A stretch of 64,000 nucleotides of DNA from Fulvimarina sp040239565 (GTDB lineage: Bacteria > Pseudomonadota > Alphaproteobacteria > Rhizobiales > Rhizobiaceae). Position 1 is the first letter of the stretch, and the number at the start of each line of letters is the position of its first letter. Location of the stretch: positions 62,001 to 126,000 of the forward strand of contig NZ_JBEHWS010000011.1 of assembly GCF_040239565.1 (NCBI RefSeq), read 5' to 3'. Shown piece by piece: positions 1 through 9,938 of this stretch. The notes beneath the pieces were generated by a model, which was given only the letters and a program-made list of their open reading frames with translations, was not told the DNA's origin and did not search any database. The translations under genes and the position numbers were made by a program.

Positions 1-35
1 AGTCTTGGGAGGACTTTACTGGTAGCGTCTATTGT

Positions 36-401
36 TTATCGAACACTATCGCGGGTCTGCTGCTCAGCGATATGGCGACCATAGTCCGAACCCGGCACGA
101 TCTGCGTGCTACCCGGGTTGACGCTGGAAGCGTTGACACCAGCAGTATCAGCCTGGACCGCAGCGCGCGTCTGCTGCTCGGCGATATGGCGACCATAGTC
201 TGAGCCCGGAACGGTCTGGCTATAGCCATACACACGGGTCGCATCGACAGCGGTCGAACGCGGAGCGTCCGCAACGCTTTCACGTGCAGCTTCTTCGTTC
301 TGGGTCTTGTAGTACTCCGAACCGCCAAGCGCCTGGGCACTGGCGGGAGCGGCGATTGCGGTTGCGGCGAGGGTTGCTGCGATCAGCGTTGTCTTGAACA
401 T
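36..401 (-). CDS. Small exported protein with a duplicated 16-residue motif
   Basis: The 121-residue product begins with a clear Sec signal peptide (residues 1-22, a hydrophobic Ala-rich core ending ASA-QA). I chose the start at 401 because the signal peptide begins there and an AAAGAGA purine stretch lies upstream; the longer open frame has no such features. The mature part holds VPGSDYGRHIAEQQTR twice, at about residues 64-79 and 102-117, a period of 38 residues. It is probably periplasmic or surface exposed. I do not recognise a named family. The duplication at protein and DNA level indicates tandem duplication within the gene. Function unknown. Confidence 0.7.
   Translation of the reverse strand: MFKTTLIAATLAATAIAAPASAQALGGSEYYKTQNEEAARESVADAPRSTAVDATRVYGYSQTVPGSDYGRHIAEQQTRAAVQADTAGVNASSVNPGSTQIVPGSDYGRHIAEQQTRDSVR
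56..218. repeat. Direct repeat inside the exported protein gene
   Basis: Bases 56-104 and 170-218 are near-identical copies 114 bp apart, exactly 38 codons. They differ at only a handful of positions and encode the duplicated VPGSDYGRHIAEQQTR motif. In-frame spacing suggests duplication of a coding unit rather than a mobile repeat. Confidence 0.85.
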
Positions 402-651
402 CGTACAGTCTCTTTCATCGTTCGAATGTCGGTAGGCCTTATCGCGGCCATTGGCTCGACACTTCGGGGCGGCGCCTGTCGCGTCGTCTTGTGAACCCAA
501 GATGGTGACTGTGGATTGGCACGGTAGGCCATATCCATTGAACAATCTGTCGATATTCAAACCGATCACGACCGTATGATCGGAGGAACTTAATCGATGA
601 GTGAACAATCATGAATTTATTGGCCTTCGCGCAAATACCTCTCTCAAACGT

Positions 652-683
652 GATCGGGCGCCCCGCAAAGGGAGCGCCCGATC
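652..683 (-). terminator. Hairpin downstream of mmsA
   Basis: A perfect 10-bp stem (GATCGGGCGC at 652-661 with GCGCCCGATC at 674-683) lies about 45 bases past the mmsA stop. Its T-tract on the minus strand is weak, so it may be a terminator or only an RNA-stabilising structure. The rest of 402-726 shows no convincing gene on either strand. Confidence 0.5.
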
Positions 684-726
684 GAAAGCGTGTGCCTGAG
701 AAAGACACGGAAAGTGCTTGAGCCCC

Positions 727-2223
727 TCAGCGCATAACGGGCATCGAGAATTCCGCCCCGTCCTTGATGCCCGAAGGCCAGCGGCTGGTGATCGTCTTGG
801 TGCGCGTCCAGAACTTGATCGAGTCCGGACCGTGCTGGTTGAGATCGCCGAAGACCGAGCGCTTCCAGCCGCCGAAGGAGTGATAGGCCATAGGTGTCGG
901 GATCGGCACGTTGACGCCGATCATGCCGACCGGCACCTTCGAGGCGAAGTCGCGTGCCGCATCGCCGTCGCGGGTATAGATCGCAACGCCGTTGCCGTAT
1001 TCGTGGTCGGTCGGCAGAGCCAGCGCCTCGTCGTAGTCCTTCGCACGGACCACCGAGAGGACGGGACCGAAGATCTCTTCCTTGTAGATGTCCATGTCCT
1101 TGGTGACATTGTCGAACAGGCATGCCCCGACGAAATAGCCGTCCTCATAGCCCTGCATGTTGAAGCCGCGACCATCGACGACGAGATTGGCGCCTTCCGA
1201 AACCCCCTTTTCGACAAGGCCGAGGATCTTCTCCTTCGACGCCTTCGTGATGACCGGGCCGAAATCCGCTTCGCTATCGGTATACGGGCCGATCTTCAGC
1301 GCCTCGATGCGTGGAACAAGCTTGTCGACGAGGGCGTTCGCCGTCTCCTCGCCCACCGGCACGGCCACCGAGATCGCCATGCAGCGTTCGCCTGCGGAGC
1401 CATAGCCCGCTCCGATCAGCGCGTCGGCCGCCTGATCGAGATCGGCGTCCGGCATAACGATCATGTGGTTCTTGGCACCGCCGAAGGTCTGGGCGCGCTT
1501 GCCGTATTTCGCTGCCTCCGCGTAGACATGAGCGGCGATCGGGGTCGAGCCCACGAACGAAACGGCACCGATATCCTGATGCTGGAGTATGCCGTCGACC
1601 GCGCCCTTGTCGCCGTTGACGACCTGGAGGATGCCCTTCGGCAGTCCGGCTTCCATCATCAGTTCGGCAAGCCGCATCGGAACGGAGGGATCGCGCTCGG
1701 ACGGCTTCAGGATGAAGGCATTGCCGCAGGCGATCGCCGGGCAGAACATCCACATCGGGATCATGGCCGGGAAGTTGAAGGGCGTGATCCCGGCTCCGAT
1801 GCCAACGGGCTGGCGCATCGAATACATATCGATGCCGGGGCCCGCGCCCTCGGTGTATTCGCTCTTTTGAAGATGCGGGATGCCGATGACGAATTCAGCG
1901 ACCTCGAGGCCGCGCTGGATGTCGCCCTTGGAATCCTCCACCGTCTTCCCGTGCTCGGAAGACAGAAGCTGGGCGAGTTCCTGCATGTTGTCGTTCAGAA
2001 GCTGAACATACTTCATGAAGACGCGCGCCCGGCGCTGCGGATTGGTCGCCGCCCAACCCGGCTGTGCCGCCTTCGCCGCGTCGACCGCATTCTGCAGATC
2101 GTCGGCGCCAGCGAGCGCGAGCTTTTTCGTCACCTGGCCGGTCGCCGGGTTGTAGACATCCGTCGTCTGCCCGCTCGAGCCGGGAACGCGTTCGCCATTT
2201 ATGAAATGACCGATTGTGTCCAT
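727..2223 (-). CDS. mmsA: Methylmalonate-semialdehyde dehydrogenase (CoA-acylating)
   Basis: This is a 498-residue aldehyde dehydrogenase superfamily enzyme. It oxidises methylmalonate or malonate semialdehyde to propionyl-CoA or acetyl-CoA with NAD and CoA, in valine and inositol catabolism. The sequence starts MDTIGHFINGERVPG, as is typical of MmsA. It carries the catalytic cysteine in GSAGERCMAIS and the IPTPMAYHSFGG segment of the CoA-acylating class. The start at 2223 follows a strong GAGGAGG ribosome site; the longer frame upstream lacks one. A LysR-type gene diverges from it across a 123-bp spacer that contains an inverted repeat, suggesting local control. Confidence 0.93.
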   Translation of the reverse strand: MDTIGHFINGERVPGSSGQTTDVYNPATGQVTKKLALAGADDLQNAVDAAKAAQPGWAATNPQRRARVFMKYVQLLNDNMQELAQLLSSEHGKTVEDSKGDIQRGLEVAEFVIGIPHLQKSEYTEGAGPGIDMYSMRQPVGIGAGITPFNFPAMIPMWMFCPAIACGNAFILKPSERDPSVPMRLAELMMEAGLPKGILQVVNGDKGAVDGILQHQDIGAVSFVGSTPIAAHVYAEAAKYGKRAQTFGGAKNHMIVMPDADLDQAADALIGAGYGSAGERCMAISVAVPVGEETANALVDKLVPRIEALKIGPYTDSEADFGPVITKASKEKILGLVEKGVSEGANLVVDGRGFNMQGYEDGYFVGACLFDNVTKDMDIYKEEIFGPVLSVVRAKDYDEALALPTDHEYGNGVAIYTRDGDAARDFASKVPVGMIGVNVPIPTPMAYHSFGGWKRSVFGDLNQHGPDSIKFWTRTKTITSRWPSGIKDGAEFSMPVMR

Positions 2224-2260
2224 GAGATCCTCCTCAGATTTCTGCGTTGCCCCGTAGTGG

Positions 2261-2309
2261 CGCACAATTTCGTCCAAACCAATCCCTTGAAACGCCAATC
2301 CGTTGTGCG
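2261..2309. promoter_or_regulatory. Inverted repeat in the mmsA-LysR divergent spacer
   Basis: CGCACAA at 2261-2267 and TTGTGCG at 2303-2309 form a perfect 7-bp inverted repeat in the intergenic region between the mmsA start and the LysR gene. LysR-type regulators commonly bind such dyads in divergent spacers. Assignment as the operator is inference; the 35-bp gap is longer than a classical T-N11-A box. Confidence 0.4.
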
Positions 2310-2346
2310 AAAAGTATAGTCCATCCACTGCCGACGGGGCTCATCA

Positions 2347-3228
2347 ATGAACTGGGACGATGCGCGGATTTTTCTCGCCGTCGCGCGAGCAGGCCAGATA
2401 CTCGGCGCAGCACGTCGGCTCGAACTCAACCATGCGACGGTCGGGCGACGCCTCTCGGCGCTGGAGGCCGATATCGGCGCACAGCTCCTGCATCGCCGGC
2501 CGAATGGCTGCGAGCTGACGGCTCAGGGTCGTACCTTCCTCACCCAAGCCGAACGCATGGAAGCGGCGACGATCTCCGCCCGCGCCGAGATCGGTCAAGC
2601 CGATGTCAGTCTTTCCGGAACGGTGCGTATCGGCGCACCCGATGGCTTCGGTACCAGCTTTCTCGCCCCGCGCCTCTGGCGTCTGGCCGAACGCCATCCG
2701 AACCTGACGATTCAGCTCGTGCCGGTCCCCCGCGCCTTTTCGATCTCGCGGCGCGAGGCCGATATCGCGATCACGGTGGAACGGCCCGAGCACGGGCGTC
2801 TGGTGGCGGGAAAGCTTACGGACTACTCCCTCGGCTTCTACGCGGCCCGATCCTATCTCGATCGGCACGGGGAACCCGAAAAGCTGGAAGATCTCGCCTC
2901 CCACCGTCTCGTCGGCGCAGTCGAGGACCTCCTCTACTCACCACGCCTCTCCTACTTCGCCGATCTTCTTCCCGAATGGCCATCACGCTTCGAGGTGTCT
3001 TCGGCCATGGGGCAGCTGGAGGCGGTTTCGGCCGGTGCGGGCATCGGCATCCTACATTGCTTTACCGCGGAGAAACGCAGCGAACTCGTCCGTCTGCTCC
3101 CGGCAGAACACATCGACCGCGCTTATTGGCTGGTGTTCCATGAAAGCGTCCGCGACGTTGCCCGGATCGCCGCCGTCGCCGAATTCATCCGCGAGACGGT
3201 AGAAGCGGAGAAAGCGCTTTTCGGATGA
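2347..3228 (+). CDS. LysR-family transcriptional regulator
   Basis: The 293-residue protein has an N-terminal winged helix-turn-helix (about residues 1-60, including LNHATVGRRLSALEADIGAQLL) and a C-terminal periplasmic-binding-like effector domain (about 90-290). This architecture and length are standard for the family. It is divergent from mmsA, so the simplest reading is that it controls valine or methylmalonate semialdehyde catabolism; its effector cannot be read from sequence. The ATG at 2347 directly begins the conserved MNWDDARIFLAVARAG segment. The small membrane gene that follows starts 13 bases downstream and may be co-transcribed. Confidence 0.88.
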   Translation: MNWDDARIFLAVARAGQILGAARRLELNHATVGRRLSALEADIGAQLLHRRPNGCELTAQGRTFLTQAERMEAATISARAEIGQADVSLSGTVRIGAPDGFGTSFLAPRLWRLAERHPNLTIQLVPVPRAFSISRREADIAITVERPEHGRLVAGKLTDYSLGFYAARSYLDRHGEPEKLEDLASHRLVGAVEDLLYSPRLSYFADLLPEWPSRFEVSSAMGQLEAVSAGAGIGILHCFTAEKRSELVRLLPAEHIDRAYWLVFHESVRDVARIAAVAEFIRETVEAEKALFG

Positions 3229-3241
3229 GGGTCATGCGCAC

Positions 3242-3646
3242 ATGAACAGGCGCCTCGCACTGGCGAACCTCTTCCTCTTTGCAGCCAGCGGAATTGCGCT
3301 GGTCTGGGTCCGATTATCGGATCTGGTGTCCTGGAAACGTGCCATCACGAACTGCGCGAAATCGCTCGCGATCGACAATTCAAGCTTCTGGCTTCTCGGC
3401 GCCTCCGGACCCGAGCTGTTCCCGCTGCTCGGCCTGTTCTCATCCGAGCGAATACACGCGATGATCCTCGCGGCGAGTGTCGTTCTGTTCCTCGCCCTGC
3501 CGCTTCTCGGATATGCGATTCTGAGATCGTACGCAGCCGATCGAGGCTATGACTGGATCGAAGCGCCGAGCGTCTTCGTGCTTCGCGCCTATGACGTCCC
3601 TGCCGAAGGACCATGCGAGCGGACCGCCGATGATCCGCCCGCATAA
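3242..3646 (+). CDS. Small membrane protein of unknown function
   Basis: The 134-residue product has an N-terminal hydrophobic segment (about residues 5-25), which may be a signal anchor, and a second strong hydrophobic stretch at about 73-95. Between them lies a short polar loop. The tail after residue 100 is soluble. I do not recognise a family. It follows the LysR gene closely and ends 8 bases before the convergent thrS stop, so it is probably co-transcribed with the regulator. Codon usage resembles the neighbours, which supports a real gene, but no homology signal is visible to me. Confidence 0.55.
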   Translation: MNRRLALANLFLFAASGIALVWVRLSDLVSWKRAITNCAKSLAIDNSSFWLLGASGPELFPLLGLFSSERIHAMILAASVVLFLALPLLGYAILRSYAADRGYDWIEAPSVFVLRAYDVPAEGPCERTADDPPA

Positions 3647-3654
3647 TTTCAGCG

Positions 3655-5667
3655 TCAGGCTTGAGTCTCGAACGCCTTGTCCATGGCCTTGCGCTTCAGA
3701 TCGGGCGGCATGGCCTCTGCCGCCAGCGTCTGGACCGCCTCTTCGAGACCCATCGCCGTCTGGTCCTTCGAGCCGAGACGGCGGATGTTCACCGCCCGCT
3801 CCTCGGCCTCGCGCTTGCCGCAGACGATGATGACCGGCACCTTGGCTAGCGAGTGCTCGCGGACCTTATAGTTGATCTTCTCGTTGCGCAGATCGGTCTC
3901 CACCTTCAGCCCGGCGGCGCGCAGGATCTCCGTCACCTCGCGGGCGTAGTCGTCGGCTTCCGAGGTGATCGTCGCGACCACCGCCTGCTGCGGCGCAAAC
4001 CAGAGCGGCATGTGGCCGGCGAAGTTTTCGAGAAGGATGCCGAGGAAGCGCTCCATCGAGCCGCAGATGGCGCGGTGGATCATCACCGGGCGCTTCTTCT
4101 CGGAGTTCTCGTCGATATAGAAGGCCCCGAAGCGCTCCGGCAGGTTGAAGTCCACCTGCGTCGTGCCGCACTGCCATTCGCGGCCGATCGCATCGCGCAG
4201 GGTATATTCGAACTTCGGCCCGTAGAACGCGCCCTCGCCTTCCAGGATGCCGGTTTTGATCTTGCCGCCGGACTTAGCCTCGATCTCCTTCAGAACATCG
4301 CCCATGATTTTCTCGGCATGGTCCCAGTTCTCGTCCGAGCCGACGCGCTTTTCCGGCCGGGTGGAGAGCTTTACCACGATCTCCTCGAAGCCGAAATCGG
4401 CATAGATCGAAAGGATGAGATCGTTGATCCGCATGCATTCGGCGGCCAGCTGCTCTTCCGTGCAGAAGACGTGCGCGTCGTCCTGCGTGAAGCCTCTGAC
4501 GCGCATCAGGCCGTGCAGCGCGCCGGACGGTTCATAGCGATGCACATTGCCGAACTCGGCATAACGGATCGGCAGCTCGCGATAGCTTTTGAGGCCGTGC
4601 TTGAAGATCTGCACATGGCCGGGGCAGTTCATCGGCTTGATCGCGAAGACGCGGTGATCGGCTTCCTCGTCGTCCGGATGGGTGAAGGCGTGAGCCGACT
4701 TCACCGCGAACATGTTCTCCTGATACCAGCCCCAGTGGCCGGAGGTCTCCCAGAGCGCCTTGTCGAGGATCTGCGGCGCATTCACCTCCTCATAAGTGCC
4801 GTCGAGCCGGCGGCGCATGTAGGAAACAAGCGACTGGAACATGCGCCAGCCCTTGGAATGCCAGAAGACGACGCCCGGCCCTTCCTCCTGGAAGTGGAAG
4901 AGATCCATCTCGCGGCCGAGCTTGCGATGGTCGCGCTTTTCGGCCTCTTCCAGCATGGTGAGGTAATTCTTCAGCTGTTCCTTGGAAGCCCAAGCCGTGC
5001 CATAGATGCGGCTCAGCATCGGCCGCGTGGAATCCCCGCGCCAATAGGCCCCGGCCGTCTTCATCAGCTTGAAGGCATCGCCGATCTGGCCCGTGGAAGC
5101 CATATGCGGCCCGCGGCAGAGATCGAACCACTCGCCCTGTTTGTAGATCTTGAGGTCCTGATCCTCGGGAATCGCATCGACCAGTTCGACCTTGAAGCCC
5201 TCGCCCTTCTTTTCGAAGACGTCCTTTGCTTCGTTGCGCGACCAGACCTCCTTGGTGAAAGGCTTGTTGCGCTGGATGATCTCGCTCATCTTCTTTTCGA
5301 TGACCGGCAGATCCTCCGGCGTGAACGGCGACTCGCGGTGGAAATCGTAGTAAAAGCCGTTCTCGATCACCGGCCCGATCGTCACTTGCGTCCCCGGCCA
5401 GAGCTCCTGCACGGCCTCGGCCAGCACATGGGCGCAATCGTGCCGGATGAGCTCGAGCGCGCGTGGATCATCCCGTGTCAGGATTTCGAGCGCGCCGGCG
5501 CTTCCCACCGGGTCGGCAAGATCGCGCACCTCGCCGTCGAGCGCATAGGCGACGGCCTTCTTGCCCAGAGATTTGGAAATGCCCGACGCGATCTCCGCGC
5601 CGCTCGTCTCGGGCGCGTACTGCTTGATCGAACCATCGGGAAAGGTAAGGGAAACGGCTTCCGCCAT
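3655..5667 (-). CDS. thrS: Threonyl-tRNA synthetase
   Basis: This 670-residue class II synthetase charges tRNA-Thr. The order of domains is complete: a TGS domain (about 1-65), the second additional/editing domain with the zinc-site HDCAHVLAEAV segment (about 75-240), the catalytic core, and a C-terminal anticodon-binding domain beginning near FAPQQAVVATIT. The core contains MNCPGHVQIFKHG, with the zinc-ligand Cys, and RVRGFTQDDAHVFC. Length fits the family. It is transcribed alone and converges with the small membrane gene. No leader regulatory RNA is evident upstream. Confidence 0.97.
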   Translation of the reverse strand: MAEAVSLTFPDGSIKQYAPETSGAEIASGISKSLGKKAVAYALDGEVRDLADPVGSAGALEILTRDDPRALELIRHDCAHVLAEAVQELWPGTQVTIGPVIENGFYYDFHRESPFTPEDLPVIEKKMSEIIQRNKPFTKEVWSRNEAKDVFEKKGEGFKVELVDAIPEDQDLKIYKQGEWFDLCRGPHMASTGQIGDAFKLMKTAGAYWRGDSTRPMLSRIYGTAWASKEQLKNYLTMLEEAEKRDHRKLGREMDLFHFQEEGPGVVFWHSKGWRMFQSLVSYMRRRLDGTYEEVNAPQILDKALWETSGHWGWYQENMFAVKSAHAFTHPDDEEADHRVFAIKPMNCPGHVQIFKHGLKSYRELPIRYAEFGNVHRYEPSGALHGLMRVRGFTQDDAHVFCTEEQLAAECMRINDLILSIYADFGFEEIVVKLSTRPEKRVGSDENWDHAEKIMGDVLKEIEAKSGGKIKTGILEGEGAFYGPKFEYTLRDAIGREWQCGTTQVDFNLPERFGAFYIDENSEKKRPVMIHRAICGSMERFLGILLENFAGHMPLWFAPQQAVVATITSEADDYAREVTEILRAAGLKVETDLRNEKINYKVREHSLAKVPVIIVCGKREAEERAVNIRRLGSKDQTAMGLEEAVQTLAAEAMPPDLKRKAMDKAFETQA

Positions 5668-6002
5668 CGGTCTGCTCCTGAAGTTTCCAGTCCCGCCTAC
5701 GAGCGCGGGTGGGGTGAGTTGAGGCGCACGGCTGTTTCGGTGCGCGGGGCCGATATATGCGGAAGTCGCGACAGGCTCAAGCGAAAGACGGAGGACTGCA
5801 GGGCAACGTATTCAGATGGCGGCAGATGACGGGTTGCCTCGAAGAGGTCCGCCATAAACCTTTCAGTCGCCAAACCGCCTGTTGCGAAATCTACTGGCCA
5901 CAGTCTTTCCATTCCAAAGCCGCAGCGCACCACCCAATGAAAACACCACAGATGCATGATGCGGCGTTCGTGTAAGATATTTGAATGAACATACAGGCCG
6001 CT
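5668..6002. other. Intergenic stretch without a supported gene
   Basis: About 335 bases separate the thrS start from the stop of the histidine kinase gene. Short open frames exist on both strands but none has a ribosome site, family likeness or neighbour support. It presumably carries the thrS promoter; I could not single out promoter boxes or a clear terminator. Confidence 0.5.
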
Positions 6003-7397
6003 TCACGCCGTCATGTGAGCGAGCAGGGCGCGAAGCTCGGCGGGCCTCACCGGCTTTCGGATCAGTTCGCAGCCGCTGGCCTGGATCTGCTCTTCGGTCT
6101 CTGTGGCATAGTCCGCCGTTAGAACGCAGGCCGGCACGCTTCGCCCGAGCGTCGAGCGAACCGCTTCGACGACATCGATGCCGAGCTGTCCCTTGTCGAG
6201 CCAGTAATCGGCGATGACGACGTCCGGATAGAACTTTTCCTGCGACAGGATCGCCTGCGCCTCGCTGATGCCGCTGGCCGTGCGCACTGAGCAGGACCAG
6301 CGCTCAAGCAGCGCAACGGTCGCTTCCATCACCGCCTTCTCGTTCTCGACGAGAAGCACCTTGGAAAAGGCGAGGCCGATGCCTGAGGCCTGAACACGTG
6401 GCGAGGCCGGTTTGTCCTGCCGGTGCTGGACCGGCGCCAGCGGCATCGTGACGGAGAAGACCGTTCCCCGCTTCTCGCGGGAACGAAAGGTGAGATGATG
6501 GCCAAGCGCAGCCGCCGTCCGTTTGACGATCGACAGGCCGAGACCGAGGCCTGGCCGCGCGGTTGAACTCTGCGGTCCGAGCCGGCCGCGATGGAATTCC
6601 TCGAAGATCTTCTCGTACTGATCGGCCGCAATCCCGTGGCCCGTATCGACGACATCGATCCGCACCGAATCCCCACGTCGCCGCGCGCCGATCAACACGC
6701 CGCCCTTGTCGGTGTAACGGATCGCATTGGAAAGGAGATTGGCCAGCAGCCGGCGCAGCAGAGCGGCGTCGGAGAGGCCGATCAGATCGCTGCCGACAGC
6801 GCGCAAGGAGAGAGCCTTTTCCCGCGAGAGCGGCTGAAATTCGGCGGCAAGCCTCGTACAGAGATCGCCGACGGCGATCTCGCCGATATCCGGCTCGAGC
6901 ACGCCCGCATCGAGCCGCGCGATTTCGAGAACGCTGCCGATGAGGTCTTCCATCGTGTCGAGGGCACGGTCGACGGCCGTCGCGAAGCGCTCGCCCTCCG
7001 GATTGAGTCCGGAGCCCTGGACGGCGAAGAGCGAGAGCCGGGCCGCGTTGAGCGGCTGCAGAATGTCGTGGCTGGCGGCCGCCAGGAATTTCGACTTGGA
7101 CTGATTCGCGTTGACGGCCGCTTCGCGCGCGGCGAGATTCTTGCGGTTCGTTTCCTCCAGCGTCTTCAGCGCCTCGGATAGTTCCTCTTCCCGCCGCCGA
7201 ACCTGGGTTTCGCGCTGGATCGCGGCCTCGAACAGGGAATAGGCGTTGGCCTGGTTGTCGGTGACCTGCTCGATCCGCCGCAGCAGAGCGAGATTGATAC
7301 GCTTCAAACGGCGGATTTCCTCCTTTTCCGGGGAGCCGGTATCGGGCTTTTCGTCCGCCGAAATCGTCCCCAGCGTGCCGAGAATGATTTCGTTCAT
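6003..7397 (-). CDS. Hybrid sensor histidine kinase, FIST-associated (NahK-like)
   Basis: The 464-residue cytoplasmic protein has no membrane segment. A coiled-coil region (about 25-100) leads into a HisKA domain with the phospho-accepting His near residue 110 (FLAAASHDILQPLNAAR). An HATPase domain follows, with N-box NLLSNAIRYTD near 220-230, DTGHG at 251-255 and GLGLGLSIV near 283-291. A receiver domain (about 345-464) has Asp397 (VVIADYWLD), Thr in VLTAD and Lys448. The receiver's usual acidic pair is Glu-Asn (LLVENEK), slightly atypical. It overlaps the FIST-domain gene by 4 bases (ATGA), so the two are translationally coupled. It resembles the Pseudomonas NahK partner of the nitric oxide sensor NosP. 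No separate output gene is adjacent. Confidence 0.88.
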   Translation of the reverse strand: MNEIILGTLGTISADEKPDTGSPEKEEIRRLKRINLALLRRIEQVTDNQANAYSLFEAAIQRETQVRRREEELSEALKTLEETNRKNLAAREAAVNANQSKSKFLAAASHDILQPLNAARLSLFAVQGSGLNPEGERFATAVDRALDTMEDLIGSVLEIARLDAGVLEPDIGEIAVGDLCTRLAAEFQPLSREKALSLRAVGSDLIGLSDAALLRRLLANLLSNAIRYTDKGGVLIGARRRGDSVRIDVVDTGHGIAADQYEKIFEEFHRGRLGPQSSTARPGLGLGLSIVKRTAAALGHHLTFRSREKRGTVFSVTMPLAPVQHRQDKPASPRVQASGIGLAFSKVLLVENEKAVMEATVALLERWSCSVRTASGISEAQAILSQEKFYPDVVIADYWLDKGQLGIDVVEAVRSTLGRSVPACVLTADYATETEEQIQASGCELIRKPVRPAELRALLAHMTA

Positions 7398-8632
7398 GCC
7401 AACACACCGACAAAGGCGCGGTCGTCGGATGCAGTCGTCTTATGCGTCGTTTCCGCTGGAGCGCCGAACGCGATGCCCGTCAGCGTCTGGTTGAGGTGCA
7501 TGGACGAGAACTGCTCGCCATAGGTCGTGAAGCCGATGACGTTGTGATTGTCGAAGACCTCGGCGACGCGCCGCGACAGCTGGCGCTCCTCGGCTTCGAT
7601 CCGGCGCAGGATGCAGTCGAAACCGAGCGCGAGATCGATGCCGCCGAGCTCCCCGGCGATCCGGTCGAACTCGCCGCGCATCGAATCGATCATGTCGTTC
7701 GCCTCGGCGATGGTGAGCACGACGCCCTCCTCGATCGCGCAGAAGAAGGAGAGCCCATCCGGCTCCATGCGGCGGATCGACCGACAATAATGCTCACCGC
7801 CGACTCGCACCGTGAGCGGATGGGCGGCGAAGGAGAAGGGCGTCAGGCTCTGGGGGTCGAGACCGAGGACGCTCGCATATTCCGTCGCAGCATCGATACC
7901 GTTGAGTTCGGTGACGAGCCGCTTTTCCGGATCGCAGCCGGTCACGACGAGACGGACATCGGTGGGTCTGTAGTGATCGGACTTGAAGACCGCGAACGGC
8001 ACCTTCGTCCATATCAGGCAGACGACCGCGGCGTCGGTGTGCGCCCGGCCGTCGAGGCAGACATAGGTGTTCTCGAAGGCCAGCCCGTCGCCGGCGGAAC
8101 CGCCGACCAGCGGAAGGTTCGGCAAGCCCCGCTGGATGGCGGCGACGACGACCTCCTCGTGATTCGAAAGCCCGTCGATCAGCGTCAACGCGAAGATCTT
8201 GCCGGTCTCGGCCTCATCCTTCCGCCGGTGAATCACATTGTTCTCAAACCGCTCGTAGAGCTCGCCCGCGACGGTCGTCCCCTGCTCCAGTCCGCCCGAC
8301 GAGATGGCCGGCACCAGCTCCGCGAGAACCTCGAACTCGGCAGACGAGAAGAAAACGAAGATAATGCAGCCATCGACATAGCCGAAGGGACCGACACCAC
8401 CGGCCGTCGATGCGCAGACTTGGGTGGGAACCTCGATCTCGCGCTTGAGGCGACGCGCCAGTTCGCCGGCATCGAATCCGCGATCGAAGAGCGCAACCAT
8501 GAGCGTGAATTCGCCGCTAACGGCGATGGATCGGGCGGTCTCGCACGCGCCCTCGATATCCGAGCCGGCATAGACCACCGTCTCGATGCCGCGTGTCGAA
8601 CGCCTGCCAACGGCCGGATCGGCCAGCTCCAT
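7394..8632 (-). CDS. FIST N/C domain signal sensor (NosP-like)
   Basis: The 412-residue soluble protein has the two-part FIST architecture: a FIST_N domain (about 15-210) with features such as TLMVALFDRGFDAGELA, CASTAGGVGPFGYVDG and GLPLVGGSAGDGL-like segments, and a FIST_C domain (about 220-390) ending in GFTTYGEQFSSMHLNQTLTG. FIST proteins sense small molecules; the NosP subgroup binds haem and nitric oxide and inhibits a co-encoded hybrid kinase. Direct coupling to such a kinase here supports that role, though haem binding is inferred. It is the first gene of the operon. A different ligand cannot be excluded. Confidence 0.85.
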   Translation of the reverse strand: MELADPAVGRRSTRGIETVVYAGSDIEGACETARSIAVSGEFTLMVALFDRGFDAGELARRLKREIEVPTQVCASTAGGVGPFGYVDGCIIFVFFSSAEFEVLAELVPAISSGGLEQGTTVAGELYERFENNVIHRRKDEAETGKIFALTLIDGLSNHEEVVVAAIQRGLPNLPLVGGSAGDGLAFENTYVCLDGRAHTDAAVVCLIWTKVPFAVFKSDHYRPTDVRLVVTGCDPEKRLVTELNGIDAATEYASVLGLDPQSLTPFSFAAHPLTVRVGGEHYCRSIRRMEPDGLSFFCAIEEGVVLTIAEANDMIDSMRGEFDRIAGELGGIDLALGFDCILRRIEAEERQLSRRVAEVFDNHNVIGFTTYGEQFSSMHLNQTLTGIAFGAPAETTHKTTASDDRAFVGVLA

Positions 8633-9014
8633 CGTCTCCCTCCCTCGGCCGCGCGTCTCTAGTCAGGGCCTTGGTCTGTCTCCCAGCTTAGACCTATTCG
8701 AATGGTGGCCAGCTCACAAGTTTCGCTGGCAAGACGTCAATAGCTTCAAGAGCGCTATCGACGCAGGCAAACTCGACACCGATCCGTCACTGAAAGTGAC
8801 TGATCCCGTAGTGAATTTCTGAACGCCGCCTGTGAGTGAACCGGAGATCTGAGAAGTTGGCACTTGCCAGCGCGGTGATGCTATGGAATGCATCACCTCC
8901 ACAAACTGCCTTGAAATCTTTCAGGGCAGCCCCTTACCGGACGCAGCGCTTCCTGACCGAACAACACAAGCTGCCGATCCGAAATCAAAGCACGCTGTAA
9001 CAAGACGGGCGCGA
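8633..9014. other. Divergent spacer upstream of FIST gene and livH
   Basis: This 382-base stretch lies between the divergent FIST gene and livH. It should contain both promoters. Short frames here lack ribosome sites and homology. No strong terminator or clear operator palindrome was seen. Confidence 0.5.
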
Positions 9015-9932
<918 letters not shown>

Positions 9933-9938
9933 GGCATC

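Noticed and set aside
718..2319. Long plus-strand open frame opposite mmsA
   Set aside because: It mirrors the codons of mmsA, lacks family motifs, and arises from GC-rich third positions.
3853..5829. 658-residue plus-strand frame opposite thrS
   Set aside because: It is antisense to a complete threonyl-tRNA synthetase and has no recognisable domain.
5757..5975. Short plus-strand frame between thrS and the kinase gene
   Set aside because: No ribosome site, signal peptide or family likeness.
7442..8662. Plus-strand frame opposite the FIST gene
   Set aside because: Charged, repetitive antisense translation with no motif or ribosome site.
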